IMG/VR virus record: IMGVR_UViG_3300025890_000197
Span: 1-21,062 of that record
Length of the DNA: 21,062 nt
Reading direction: 5' to 3' (one strand)
DNA from: a virus
Positions 1 to 7,420 of the stretch are shown here, in pieces. Position 1 is the first letter of the stretch. The number at the start of each line of letters is the position of its first letter. Both the position numbers and the translations under genes were made by a program. Under the pieces are notes generated by a model. The model saw only the letters and a list, made by a program, of their open reading frames with translations. It had not been told where the DNA came from and searched no databases.

Positions 1-2160
1 TTGCATTTGCCTAAACATTGTCACCATACCTGCTATGTTTAGCAACATACCAACCCTCATACTTGTTTGACCTCTACCAAACATCATAGCGGCTGAACCC
101 GCCATCATAAAGTTAGTAGAAAGTTTTTGCATAAGAGAGGCTTCTATGGCTGCGGCCTTAATTCTTTCAGTCCTTAATTCTTGGTCATTTTGCATAGTTA
201 TTGTTTGAGACATACCTAATTTATTCATAGAGTTATTTATAGATTCGGAAGTTTTTTCTTGTTGTAAACCTAACGCATTTGTCTGTCTATTTGTGTCTCT
301 TAAAGTAGAGTTTAGTGAATCTAATTGTGTTTCGTACTTATTAATAATAGGCGTAGTGTCTATTATATGATTATTTAAGGCTAGTTCTGCCTGTGCTGCT
401 TGTTCTAAAGAATCGTCAAACTCTTTTACTGCTAATGCCGATTCTTTATACGCTCTTTTGCGTTTATCTCCTGTACCTAATTCTGGTCTATCACCTAAAA
501 GAGAATGACGAAGTTTTTCGGCCTGTGCGATTTTTCTTAACTGTTGTTCTTCTCTTCGTAGAGCCTGTATTTGTAAGTTTATATTGTCTATATCTCTTTT
601 AGTTGATGTAGCAGTTAAGTTTTGACCTAATATTTTACCTTTTAATTGTCTATTAGTCTCATGTAAAGATGATTGTAATAATAATTCTGCTTCTATTTGG
701 TCTTTAGTTAATTCTACCCCATGTTTTGCCGCAAGAGTATTATACTCTAATCTTTTACTGTGTTCTGTAATTAATGAGTTTAATTGAAACATCAAACTTG
801 TATGACTTTGTAGTACTTGGTTTTTATTACCGTAAGCATTTTGATTAACAATTTCTTCTTGATTTAATGCTCTCATTATTGTTTGTTGAGTTTGAAACGC
901 TACATTTAGAGACTGCATATTTACCATTAGATTTACCATAGGCCCTATTAAATCTCTCATTTCAGAACCAAAAGCAAACATTTGTCCTATACCTGCACCG
1001 AGAATACCATCTCCGCCTACTAATATAGCAAGTTCTTTATTAAAATCAGCGTGTCTATTAGTGGCTTGTGTTAAAGCGGGCATAAGCCCATAACCAATAG
1101 CACCTGTGTAGTTTTTAAGTCTTGCTTCCGCTTCCTGTAATTGGAACAAATCTGTATCTCTTCTTCTTTGTATTTCCTCTAACGCAGGAGATAATCTCAT
1201 AAGAGCCTCAAACTCTAACTCTAAAACCCTATTGTAGTTTTCGCTTAACTTTAAGAATCTAGTGTAGTGTCTATTACCTGCTACTTGTTGAGCCAATCTT
1301 GTTCTTTCAGCAGAAGTTAAATCGGGGTATATTTTGTTTAAGTCTTTCATTATATCTGAAAAATCTCTTAGATTTCCGTCTGCATCTTTTGTGGCTATAC
1401 CTAAATTATGGAATGCGTCTGCTGCACCGTTTGTATTAGCACCTAACCTAGCATATATCATACGCAAGGCTCTACCACCCTTTCCTTGTTCTTCACCGGC
1501 TTCAATAAGAACGGCAGACATAGCAGCCATACTAGCAATACTTTGTCCCGTTAGGTGTGCCTGTGAAGCGAATTGATTCATAACATAAGTAATCTGTTCC
1601 ATAGTAGCAGCAGACCTGTTTTCTACTGTGTTAAGTTGGTCGAGAACTTTTATAGAGTTAGCCCTAATTTGGTTTTGTCTTTCTTGTTCAGAAGCGTTTT
1701 CTGCTATACCCTTTGTCATAAAATGAGTTTGTTGCTGCAAGTTAATCATACGTTGCATAGCCGCTTCGGTACTCATACCACTTATTAGACCAAACTCCAT
1801 ACCTAATTTAGTACCTACGCCCATTGTACCCGGACCCATAACACCGCTTAGTTGCGCCATTCTAGCCGATGCTGCAAAGGCTTCATCAGCAGCGAACCCA
1901 AAACTTAAACCTAATTCTGTAACTTCTTGTTGTACTGCGGAAAAATCGTGTGCTGCTGTCAAAAACTTTTCTAACTCTATTCTTCCTTCTTCTATTTCTC
2001 TTGCTACGGGTATTACCGACTCCATAAACGCCCCAAATTGGTCGCCTATGGCTATACCTGCATCTTGAATACCTGTCACGGCATCAAGCATAATTGCTTG
2101 GAACATTACACTTGCTGCTTTAGCATCCTTTAGTAGCCTGTTTGCTTGGAATGTACCCAT
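1..2160 (-). CDS. Tail tape measure protein, TP901 type (C-terminus beyond window)
   Basis: The frame is open for 720 codons from the ATG at 2160 to base 1, with no stop. The tape measure sets tail length, fills the tube before genome ejection and is threaded by the tail chaperones. Residues ~50-330 look like the TP901/PhageMin_Tail core: an Ala/Gly/Met-rich helix after FSAVQQEVTELGLSFGF, GMSTEAAMQRM, then a GGRALRMIYARLG block. After that come long Gln/Glu/Arg-rich helices (about 420-620) and a hydrophobic Met/Gly/Ala segment at the window edge, typical of tape-measure membrane-active regions. It sits directly after the tail chaperone pair, the usual place. The ATG at 2160 has no SD. A strong SD lies 36-47 bases upstream, before an in-frame AUA, so the true start may be 2196 (see separate entry). 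Identity confidence is high, start confidence low. Confidence 0.9.
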   Translation of the reverse strand, partial: MGTFQANRLLKDAKAASVMFQAIMLDAVTGIQDAGIAIGDQFGAFMESVIPVAREIEEGRIELEKFLTAAHDFSAVQQEVTELGLSFGFAADEAFAASARMAQLSGVMGPGTMGVGTKLGMEFGLISGMSTEAAMQRMINLQQQTHFMTKGIAENASEQERQNQIRANSIKVLDQLNTVENRSAATMEQITYVMNQFASQAHLTGQSIASMAAMSAVLIEAGEEQGKGGRALRMIYARLGANTNGAADAFHNLGIATKDADGNLRDFSDIMKDLNKIYPDLTSAERTRLAQQVAGNRHYTRFLKLSENYNRVLELEFEALMRLSPALEEIQRRRDTDLFQLQEAEARLKNYTGAIGYGLMPALTQATNRHADFNKELAILVGGDGILGAGIGQMFAFGSEMRDLIGPMVNLMVNMQSLNVAFQTQQTIMRALNQEEIVNQNAYGNKNQVLQSHTSLMFQLNSLITEHSKRLEYNTLAAKHGVELTKDQIEAELLLQSSLHETNRQLKGKILGQNLTATSTKRDIDNINLQIQALRREEQQLRKIAQAEKLRHSLLGDRPELGTGDKRKRAYKESALAVKEFDDSLEQAAQAELALNNHIIDTTPIINKYETQLDSLNSTLRDTNRQTNALGLQQEKTSESINNSMNKLGMSQTITMQNDQELRTERIKAAAIEASLMQKLSTNFMMAGSAAMMFGRGQTSMRVGMLLNIAGMVTMFRQMQ

Positions 2161-2207
2161 AATGTCGAATACAATTCGGGATGCACCAATTGGTATATTA
2201 CCACCTC
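2161..2207 (-). promoter_or_regulatory. Tape-measure SD and possible AUA-initiated N-terminal extension
   Basis: On the minus strand GAGGTGG (2207-2201) is followed, after the bases TAAT, by an ATA codon at 2196-2194. That codon is in frame with the ATG at 2160. The next stop upstream in this frame is the TGA whose last bases overlap the SD. The intervening 12 codons read IPIGASRIVFDI, which looks like coding sequence. Counting from the end of GAGGTG, the spacing is 5 bases, the same as at the internal scaffold start (19405). AUA starts are very rare, so a single-base sequence error (ATG to ATA) is a real alternative. Confidence 0.5.
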
Positions 2208-2229
2208 ACGCTACTATTCTTTTTATAAA

Positions 2230-2511
2230 TCATTCTCCAACACTATCTCCACTACCGCCCTTTATAGGGACCCCGCTATCTCTAAGTGCTTTAAGAACAC
2301 CGCCACCGTCTGATAAGTGTTTTCTTTTCTCTCTTCTTTGGTCCCTTCTTGCTACTGCGCTCTTAGCATCTGTTTTTGCATCTTGCGTAGCCTCTTTAAT
2401 TTTATCATTTATATCCATAGCAATTAATATATCTAATTGCATTTTATATGCACCGCCTTCGCAGTCATATTTATCGAATAGGTCCGAGGGTAAAACCCCC
2501 TTAAAAGCCAT
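2230..2511 (-). CDS. Tail assembly chaperone, T-like second ORF (probably read by -1 frameshift)
   Basis: This 93-codon stretch starts at an ATG (2511) with no SD; the preceding bases are pyrimidine-rich (CCCCCTCTCTATGT). The frame stays open upstream to a stop near 2560, so it overlaps the end of the G-like ORF. It lies in the -1 frame relative to G. Slippage at 2550-2544 would add 11 codons before the Met and give a G-T fusion of about 217 residues. The sequence begins with a Leu/Phe/Asp/Tyr/Cys-containing helix, then an Ala/Lys/Asp/Arg-rich helical stretch and a Gly-rich end, as in phage T domains that contact the tape measure and tube. The next gene is the tape measure. Real as a coding frame: fairly sure. 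Expression by frameshift: inferred. Confidence 0.75.
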   Translation of the reverse strand: MAFKGVLPSDLFDKYDCEGGAYKMQLDILIAMDINDKIKEATQDAKTDAKSAVARRDQRREKRKHLSDGGGVLKALRDSGVPIKGGSGDSVGE

Positions 2512-2540
2512 ACATAGAGAGGGGGCTACTCTAATAAAGT

Positions 2541-2882
2541 CTATAAAGGGACTGCGCCTTCTTCTGTGTCGCCTCTAACGAATAATAAAATATCTTGTAA
2601 TTCCTCGAAGGTAAGAGTATCTATATCGAAACCTTCTGTTAATATACACTTAGGAATCCATTCTTCTATTTGTGATTGCATTCCGCCGCCCATTTCTTCT
2701 ATTTTATTAGCAAACTCTTCATTTTGTTGTGTAGTCCACTCACTAGGCTCTCCTGCATGAGACATTTCTCTAAAGGCTTTAGCCTGTATATTAGTTATTT
2801 TAAGTTTAGCCATTCCTGACGCTTGTTTAACCCAAATCTTGCTTCCATCATTTAATTCTATTTCTTTTTTTAGTACCGGCAT
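2541..2882 (-). CDS. Tail assembly chaperone, G-like
   Basis: A 113-residue acidic protein. Position, size and the frameshift arrangement match the G protein of the G/GT pair, which coats the tape measure during tail assembly and is absent from the mature virion. Visible features are an N-terminal beta-rich part with KIWVKQASGMAKLKI, a helical EEFANKIEEM region and a C-terminal block EELQDILLFVRGD near residues 95-107, which I associate with phage tail-chaperone families. I chose the ATG at 2882 because GGAGTGA lies 5 bases upstream; a GTG at 2891 falls inside that SD. Its start region overlaps the end of a 50-codon ORF in another frame. The family assignment rests on context as much as on sequence. 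Confidence 0.8.
   Translation of the reverse strand: MPVLKKEIELNDGSKIWVKQASGMAKLKITNIQAKAFREMSHAGEPSEWTTQQNEEFANKIEEMGGGMQSQIEEWIPKCILTEGFDIDTLTFEELQDILLFVRGDTEEGAVPL
2544..2550 (-). other. Candidate -1 ribosomal frameshift heptamer C CCT TTA
   Basis: The minus strand reads CCCTTTATAG at 2550-2541. In the G frame this is C-CCT-TTA-TAG, an exact X XXY YYZ heptamer directly abutting the G stop codon. A shift of -1 re-pairs the two tRNAs with CCC and TTT and enters the downstream T frame at ATA (2544). Downstream, CCCCCT (2525-2520) can pair with AGGGGG (2501-2496) across an 18-base loop, but it starts 18 bases after the heptamer, further than usual for a stimulator. Confidence 0.65.
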
Positions 2883-3000
2883 TTCTATCACTCCTTTTCT
2901 TTTGTTTTGGCGGTTCCGCCTCGCTTATTAGACGGACTGTTCCATCCTCTTTAATTTCCCAAACACCTAAAGTGTTTATGAAGGTATTCCTATCATTCAT
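2848..3000 (-). CDS. Small hypothetical protein, 50 residues
   Basis: An ATG at 3000 overlaps the TGA of the upstream gene (ATGA, bases 3000-2997), the classic coupled-translation arrangement, and opens a 50-codon frame ending at 2848. The product starts MNDRNTFINTLGVWEIKEDG and ends in a Lys/Arg-rich tail. Without this ORF, bases 2892-2996 would be an uncoded gap in an otherwise packed cluster. The last 35 bases overlap the start of the G-like chaperone in another frame. A short inverted repeat (GGCG/CGCC, 2909-2920) lies inside it, just before the chaperone RBS. I do not recognise a family. The short acidic N-terminus with 'V-W-E-I-K-E-D-G' resembles the pattern in the 45-residue gene just upstream. 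Confidence 0.5.
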   Translation of the reverse strand: MNDRNTFINTLGVWEIKEDGTVRLISEAEPPKQKKRSDRNAGTKKRNRIK

Positions 3001-3242
3001 TCTTCTTCATCTACTTTTGGCGTAAAAGAACGGGGTAACGCTTTCATTACTTTATCCCATTCCTTAGAATTGATTGCTTCTTCTCTTGTAAGTGTTTCTA
3101 CTATTCTATATCTTAATAGACCCAAAGCATAACCTTCTTTTCTTCTTGATTCTTCACTCCACCACCAAATATCTTCGGCAGGGTGCTGCCCTAATGCGGC
3201 AGCCAAAACTTCTATATCTTTACTTGCTACTAATACTTTCAT
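2997..3242 (-). CDS. Small tail-region hypothetical protein, 81 residues
   Basis: The ATG at 3242 is preceded by AAGGTGTAAAA, an SD with typical spacing. The product is acidic and helical, with a Trp cluster (DIWWWSEESRR, residues ~24-34), a likely second helix ending in VMKALP, and an acidic end (VDEEE). It lies between the tail tube and the tail chaperone, where phages often carry a small chaperone-associated protein, but I recognise no specific family. It is translationally coupled to the downstream 50-residue ORF through an ATGA overlap. A structural role in the virion and a role in tail assembly are both possible. Confidence 0.7.
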   Translation of the reverse strand: MKVLVASKDIEVLAAALGQHPAEDIWWWSEESRRKEGYALGLLRYRIVETLTREEAINSKEWDKVMKALPRSFTPKVDEEE

Positions 3243-3251
3243 TTTTACACC

Positions 3252-3389
3252 TTACTGTTTTTTAGATTTCTTAGCAGCCTTCTTTTTAGGTGCTGCTTTC
3301 TTTTTTCTTTCGATAAGTTTTTCAACTAATCTACCATCTTTTATTTCTTTAGACCAAATGTTTCCTTCTTTATCTTCGTATGTTTCCAT
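3252..3389 (-). CDS. Small lysine-rich protein, 45 residues
   Basis: The ATG at 3389 follows AAGGTGAGTAAA, one of the best SDs in the window. The 45-codon product begins METYEDKEGNIWSKEIKDGR and ends in an almost pure Lys/Ala tail: about 12 Lys in the last 18 residues, with AAPKK- and AAKK-type repeats like a histone H1 tail. It fills the gap between the 66- and 81-residue genes and stops 9 bases before the next ATG. The basic tail suggests nucleic-acid or acidic-protein binding. No family is recognised and the function is unknown. The RBS, packing and uninterrupted frame support it as a real gene. Confidence 0.65.
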   Translation of the reverse strand: METYEDKEGNIWSKEIKDGRLVEKLIERKKKAAPKKKAAKKSKKQ

Positions 3390-3405
3390 TTTACTCACCT
3401 TATGT

Positions 3406-3606
3406 TTATGCTACATCAATCCATACTACGGTTAATGTAATAAAATTACTATCTTTTTTTCTTGAAGTATCACAAGAAATTACTACGTCATCGTTGGCTA
3501 TTGCAGCCCTAAATGCTGTTTGTACTTCTGCTGCTGTACCTGTAAAAGCATTGACCTTTAGTTTAGTTTTGTCTGCAATTATTGTACCACCATGATTGTT
3601 AGTCAT
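3406..3606 (-). CDS. Small tail-region hypothetical protein, 66 residues
   Basis: The ATG at 3606 has AAGGTGAT ending 5 bases upstream. The product looks like a compact alpha/beta fold: an N-terminal strand region (GTIIADKTKLKVNAFTG), one amphipathic helix (AAEVQTAFRAAIAN) and two strands rich in Val/Ile (DDVVISCDT, FITLTVVWIDVA). It follows the tail-tube gene by 11 bases, so it is probably expressed with the tail module. I do not recognise a family. A small tail-tube accessory protein or a chaperone would fit, but this is position-based inference. Confidence 0.65.
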   Translation of the reverse strand: MTNNHGGTIIADKTKLKVNAFTGTAAEVQTAFRAAIANDDVVISCDTSRKKDSNFITLTVVWIDVA

Positions 3607-3617
3607 ACTTAATCACC

Positions 3618-4847
3618 TTAGTACATTTCCGTGTAGGAAGAATTAGACAAAGATGCACCTTGATAACCTATCTCTATTGATTTACCCGATACAGGGTTTA
3701 CTAATGCCGTAAAACCTACTGTCATTGTGTTTGAATCTCTTCCACTAACACCTGCACCTGTTGGTGCATCAAATCTTAGATGGAATAACTCAATAACCAT
3801 TTTGTTATCTACTGCGCCTTCTTCTATAAACTCTAGTTTCATAACAGAAGCATCGTCAAACGCTTGTGCTTCTGTGTTGTATTCTAATCCACCTTCTTGA
3901 ATTAGTGTAGCCCATGTAGGTACATCTGTTGTACTTGTATAAACTACTTCGTTAAAGTCAATGCTACCTGTAATCTCCATCAATTGTGAAGCAGGTGCAG
4001 TCCTGTATGTAGAAGAACCTAATCCGTATGCGTTATCAGTATCTCTATTCATAGAAATATCTAGTGATATTCCTTTAACTACTGCTGTTGCGCCACCGTA
4101 AGTACCATCAGCGTTAGCGTTAAAGTAAACATTACCGTTAGCAAAGTGTAAAGCACTTAGAGCCTCACCGGAAAAATCGGGTGTATCTAATGCGCCTATG
4201 TCACTTTCAGCCTTTCCTACGAAATCAGCACTTATCATAACGTATTCTCCTACGTTAGCAGTTAGGCTAAAACTATCAACCATCATACCTGTAAAAGTGT
4301 GTTCTTTTTGTTCTCTACCTACTCTTACGGTATAAGAAGGATAACCAATTTTGTACCATTTTGCCGCATCAAAATCTTCGGCTGATGAAATTGCTGTTAC
4401 ACATCTGTAAACATCTCCTTGATATGTACAGTAAGAATCTACGTCAATACTAGCCGGGCCACTTCCTGTGTCGGGATAGTTAATAACATTAAAAGCATCA
4501 CTAGTACTTAGTTTTGCACTAAGAGCGTAAGATGCAGGTTTCATAGTATGTAATTGTGCAGAACCACTTAGTGTCCTTTTATCATCGGGTAAAATACCGT
4601 GTAAGACGTGTCCTAAGAAATCGTCTATCTGTGCAGCCATATTTATTGTCCCATCTGAATATTCTGTTCCTGTTTGCATTTTTGATGAGATTTGCCTACT
4701 TATGTCGCTTCTTGTAAGCATATCAAAAGACATAGCAAATGATTCATCATCTACTTCTCCGAATATTTCTGCATCACCGTCTGCGCCTGTTCCGTAGCCG
4801 GTTTCTCTTTCTAATGAAACATATCTATTATTAAACTCGCTTGTCAT
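3618..4847 (-). CDS. Major tail (tube) protein with a carbohydrate-binding-like insert
   Basis: A 409-residue protein upstream of the tail chaperone/tape-measure genes and after the tail terminator, the normal position for the tube subunit. Residues 1-120 and 170-409 show the tube pattern: RYVSLERETGYGT near the start, then alternating strands ending in PSYTVRVG, HTFTGMMVDSFSLTANVGEYVMISADF and a later TMTVGFTALVNP strand pair. Residues about 124-167 form a separate Cys/aromatic module with SYCTYQGDVYRCV and AAKWYKI. This resembles the short chitin-binding (CBM5/12-like) modules often displayed on virions. The SD is AGAGGTAATAGT before the ATG at 4847. A 49-base gap (4848-4896) separates it from the terminator gene, and I see nothing in it beyond this RBS. 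The protein is longer than a minimal tube (about 200-250), consistent with extra domains. Confidence 0.8.
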   Translation of the reverse strand: MTSEFNNRYVSLERETGYGTGADGDAEIFGEVDDESFAMSFDMLTRSDISRQISSKMQTGTEYSDGTINMAAQIDDFLGHVLHGILPDDKRTLSGSAQLHTMKPASYALSAKLSTSDAFNVINYPDTGSGPASIDVDSYCTYQGDVYRCVTAISSAEDFDAAKWYKIGYPSYTVRVGREQKEHTFTGMMVDSFSLTANVGEYVMISADFVGKAESDIGALDTPDFSGEALSALHFANGNVYFNANADGTYGGATAVVKGISLDISMNRDTDNAYGLGSSTYRTAPASQLMEITGSIDFNEVVYTSTTDVPTWATLIQEGGLEYNTEAQAFDDASVMKLEFIEEGAVDNKMVIELFHLRFDAPTGAGVSGRDSNTMTVGFTALVNPVSGKSIEIGYQGASLSNSSYTEMY

Positions 4848-4896
4848 ACTATTACCTCTAGTTAGTACTTACCACCTAAAGAGTCTCTTATCAATA

Positions 4897-5961
4897 TTAT
4901 CTATGTCTCATATCTATTTTACGCATATATGTAAGAGTTAATTGGTGTACACATACAGTTTCGTCATCATCCATTTTAGTATCTAGTAAAGCACTATAAC
5001 TTGTAATACTATCTGTAGTAGCCAATACCCCTGTTTTTGTATATAATTCATCAAACACTTCACCCAAAATATTCATACCTGTTCTGTATGAGTTTTCGTA
5101 GTTAGTACCTGCTACTACAACATATATTTCTACATCATAATTTTGTGTTATTTTACTACCACCTAAAGAATCAAAGGTAGGAGAGCCTACGTTAGTTAAT
5201 AAAACATGGATATTAGGACTTGGTAATCTATTTGTCATATCAGAAGATAAATCATAACCGTATATAATACTACTATCCGGTACTTGAGTTTTTAGATATA
5301 ATCTTTTAGAATCTTTTAATGCCTCTACTATACCTAATCCCATCCTTGATAAAGTGTCTTGTGCAAAATCTGAAACCATAAGTTGTTCGGGGTCAAAAGC
5401 ACCAAACTTAGAATAATATACACTAGACCATTTTATAGACCCGCTAGTATTTCCCCATTGTATAATTTTAGAAGAACCTGTTGCGCCTGTTACAGTGTAA
5501 TAAGCGGTTTCTGCACTATCATTTTGTATGATTTCATGTGTATATAATTTTGCTGCACCCGTAGAATCTAAACTTAACCTTAAAACTAATGGTACAGGAT
5601 TTTGTTCCGCTAAAAGTAAATCTAAATTACTTATAGTGGTTGTTGTAGTACCTACTAACTTAATAGACGTAGCACTACCCGTACCTTTTACTTCAACTTT
5701 GTGAGTACCGTTATCTAATTTAATTAATACTTCATCGTTATTAGGTGCTGTATTATAAGACAAACAAGTTACAAATGTATATGCTGTATTTGTTGTTGGT
5801 GTTATCGTGTATGTACCGTTTGTTATAACCCAATTACCACCGGATGCAGAACCACCACCGGATGCAGCAGTCCAAGAGTCTTGAAAATTACCTGTTAGTG
5901 CAGTAGGGTCAGTACCGTTCATTCTACTGTTCCAATATTGTGTAGTTGTTGCTATTGTCAT
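4897..5961 (-). CDS. Tail terminator-like protein fused to an N-terminal LamG-like domain
   Basis: The protein has 354 residues in two parts. Residues ~25-190 are Thr/Ser/Gly-rich with alternating strands (NWVITNGTYTITP, EVLIKLDNGTHKVEV, LVLRLSLDSTG, SIKWSSVYYSKFGAFDP), a pattern like concanavalin/LamG jelly rolls used for glycan binding. Residues ~200-350 resemble the tail terminator family: a helix after DFAQDTLSRMG, PSPNIHVLLTNVG, YDVEIYVVV, a YRTGMNILGEVFDELY helix and a final HQLTLTYMRKI strand. The terminator caps the tail tube and joins it to the neck. Its position between the neck proteins and the tube fits. The start at 5961 follows the previous stop by 2 bases. An N-terminal adhesive domain on a terminator is unusual. 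The C-terminal call is moderately sure; the N-terminal fold is inferred from pattern. Confidence 0.65.
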   Translation of the reverse strand: MTIATTTQYWNSRMNGTDPTALTGNFQDSWTAASGGGSASGGNWVITNGTYTITPTTNTAYTFVTCLSYNTAPNNDEVLIKLDNGTHKVEVKGTGSATSIKLVGTTTTTISNLDLLLAEQNPVPLVLRLSLDSTGAAKLYTHEIIQNDSAETAYYTVTGATGSSKIIQWGNTSGSIKWSSVYYSKFGAFDPEQLMVSDFAQDTLSRMGLGIVEALKDSKRLYLKTQVPDSSIIYGYDLSSDMTNRLPSPNIHVLLTNVGSPTFDSLGGSKITQNYDVEIYVVVAGTNYENSYRTGMNILGEVFDELYTKTGVLATTDSITSYSALLDTKMDDDETVCVHQLTLTYMRKIDMRHR

Positions 5962-5963
5962 AA

Positions 5964-6887
5964 TTAAGCCGACCTTCCTTTTAATGTTTTATATCCGCCT
6001 CTAGGACTAGATTTTGCTTTGTATTTTCCTACTTTTTGTGCGTACAATTGAGTTAGGCTTTTATTACTTACACCACCAAACTCTCCACCATCCATTCTAC
6101 TACCAAAAATACCTGTAGGTTTATCATTTTTACTAACTTTAAGTACTTTACTTGTATAATTAAAAGACCCGATACCATAAGAAGTTATAGGACTTATAGG
6201 TTTACCAAACTGTAAAGCCCCTTTTTTCTTTTCAAAATAATGTAAAGATTCAGCCAAAGTATTATATATTCTTGCTTCTCCCCTAAAAGGATTGTCTCTT
6301 ATTTTTTCTACTGTTGTACCCGCAAAACTTTTTTTATTTTTAATCTTTTCTCTTGTTGTTATTACTGTTTCTCTAGCCAATTCTTCTAGTAATTCTTCTG
6401 CTTTTAAATAAACTAAACTGCTTATTTCTTTACTTATAATATCAAAAGCCTTTTTATCAAAAAATACACTAAATCCTAATGTATCTTTTTTAGATTGTTT
6501 TCTTGTTATTTGTTCAAAACCATACCTACCTGTTCTATTATCTGTCGAAACAGTAGAGCCTGTTTTATATTTACTTCTTCTTAAAGCAGATGAAGTTTTA
6601 TGTACTTGTGAACCACCTCTTTTCAAATCCTTTCTATCTTTAGAAGAAAAACTACCTAAACTTCTTATATATTTTTTAAGTACTTCTTCTTTTTTGTTTA
6701 CTTCCCTTGCTGCTATTCTAGCGGCCATATCCATTAAAGGTATAGCCGGATAACCCGGATAATAAAGATTTTCTATATCAACAAAAATACCTTTAGTATC
6801 TTTTTTCTTTGACCTACTTTTAAGTTGTGAAAACCCACTTTTTTTTGGATTAATTTTCATACCATAATTAGTTAATTTATTAGCCAT
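5964..6887 (-). CDS. Very basic neck/tail-completion-region protein, 307 residues
   Basis: The ATG at 6887 has AGGTGTATT directly upstream; a TTG at 6899 lies before that SD and is unlikely to be used. The product is strongly basic, with Lys/Arg clusters in residues ~10-30, 75-150 and 270-307. Two helical blocks (IPLMDMAARIAAREVNKKEEVLKKYI and LVYLKAEELLEELARETVITTREKI) are separated by a Gly/Ser/Lys-rich stretch. Its slot between the head-tail adaptor and the tail terminator is where HK97 gp10-like (minor tail/neck) proteins sit, and the second helical block is compatible with that, but I cannot confirm homology. The high charge could allow DNA contact inside the neck channel. Function is unassigned. 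Confidence 0.6.
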   Translation of the reverse strand: MANKLTNYGMKINPKKSGFSQLKSRSKKKDTKGIFVDIENLYYPGYPAIPLMDMAARIAAREVNKKEEVLKKYIRSLGSFSSKDRKDLKRGGSQVHKTSSALRRSKYKTGSTVSTDNRTGRYGFEQITRKQSKKDTLGFSVFFDKKAFDIISKEISSLVYLKAEELLEELARETVITTREKIKNKKSFAGTTVEKIRDNPFRGEARIYNTLAESLHYFEKKKGALQFGKPISPITSYGIGSFNYTSKVLKVSKNDKPTGIFGSRMDGGEFGGVSNKSLTQLYAQKVGKYKAKSSPRGGYKTLKGRSA

Positions 6888-6895
6888 AATACACC

Positions 6896-7420
6896 TCAAG
6901 TAAAAGAGCCAAGATGTGCTAACCTAACTAAATTATTAGTGCCTCTCTCTCTTAATACATTACCCCTTAATGTATCTCCGCCTGTATGAAATGTGGATTC
7001 ATCTTCCATGTAATATGCTGCTGCTATATCACCACATATTTCTCTAAGAACGTGTGCAAACTCACCTTGTTGTACTATAACACCGCTTGCGTGTGCAACA
7101 GAAACTCCTGTCACACCCGTTAAATCATTACTAGATTTTCCTGTCCAAGATATTGTGTCTCCATCAATATTACCACTACCCGCAGTAGCAAAAGCACTTG
7201 CGCTTGTTAATGTTATTGTAGTAGCACCTACTGATACTGCACCATTTAAGGTTGTTTCTAATACGCTAGGGTTTGCCCTACCATAGTCATTAAAAACCTG
7301 TTCTATTTCTATACTAGCCCTTCTTACAGCAGTAATTAATCTATTACCTGCTTGTACTCTTTGTGCGCTATTAAGTCCTATGCGAGAACCAACATCACTT
7401 GTAGAACAATAATAACCCAT
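6896..7420 (-). CDS. Head-tail adaptor-like protein with an inserted beta module
   Basis: A 174-residue protein. The N-terminus (MGYYCSTSDVGSRIGL, then a long helix with RASIEIEQVFNDYG) and the C-terminal helix (FAHVLREICGDIAAAYYMEDE) fit the helical gp6/DUF1320-like head-tail connector pattern. Between them, residues ~50-118 form a beta module: a TTLNGAVSVGATTITLTSAS strand pair, a DGDTISWTGK turn, LTGVTG and an AHASG motif. This pattern recurs in many phage tail and adaptor proteins as an inserted domain. The adaptor docks on the portal and connects to the neck. The first 26 bases overlap the end of the membrane-protein gene upstream. The ATG at 7420 has only a distant GGAG, so coupling through the overlap is likely. 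Confidence 0.6.
   Translation of the reverse strand: MGYYCSTSDVGSRIGLNSAQRVQAGNRLITAVRRASIEIEQVFNDYGRANPSVLETTLNGAVSVGATTITLTSASAFATAGSGNIDGDTISWTGKSSNDLTGVTGVSVAHASGVIVQQGEFAHVLREICGDIAAAYYMEDESTFHTGGDTLRGNVLRERGTNNLVRLAHLGSFT

Noticed and set aside
1334-1788. Plus-strand frames opposite the tape measure
   Set aside because: Shadows of the long minus-strand tape-measure frame; no SD and no plausible product.
2496-2525. CCCCCT/AGGGGG stem as frameshift stimulator
   Set aside because: It begins 18 bases after the slippery site, longer than usual spacing; kept only as a note, not as a feature.
2162-2578. Plus-strand 138-codon frame opposite the T-like ORF
   Set aside because: It lies opposite minus-strand chaperone and tape-measure coding, has no RBS and has a low-complexity Ser/Pro/Leu product.
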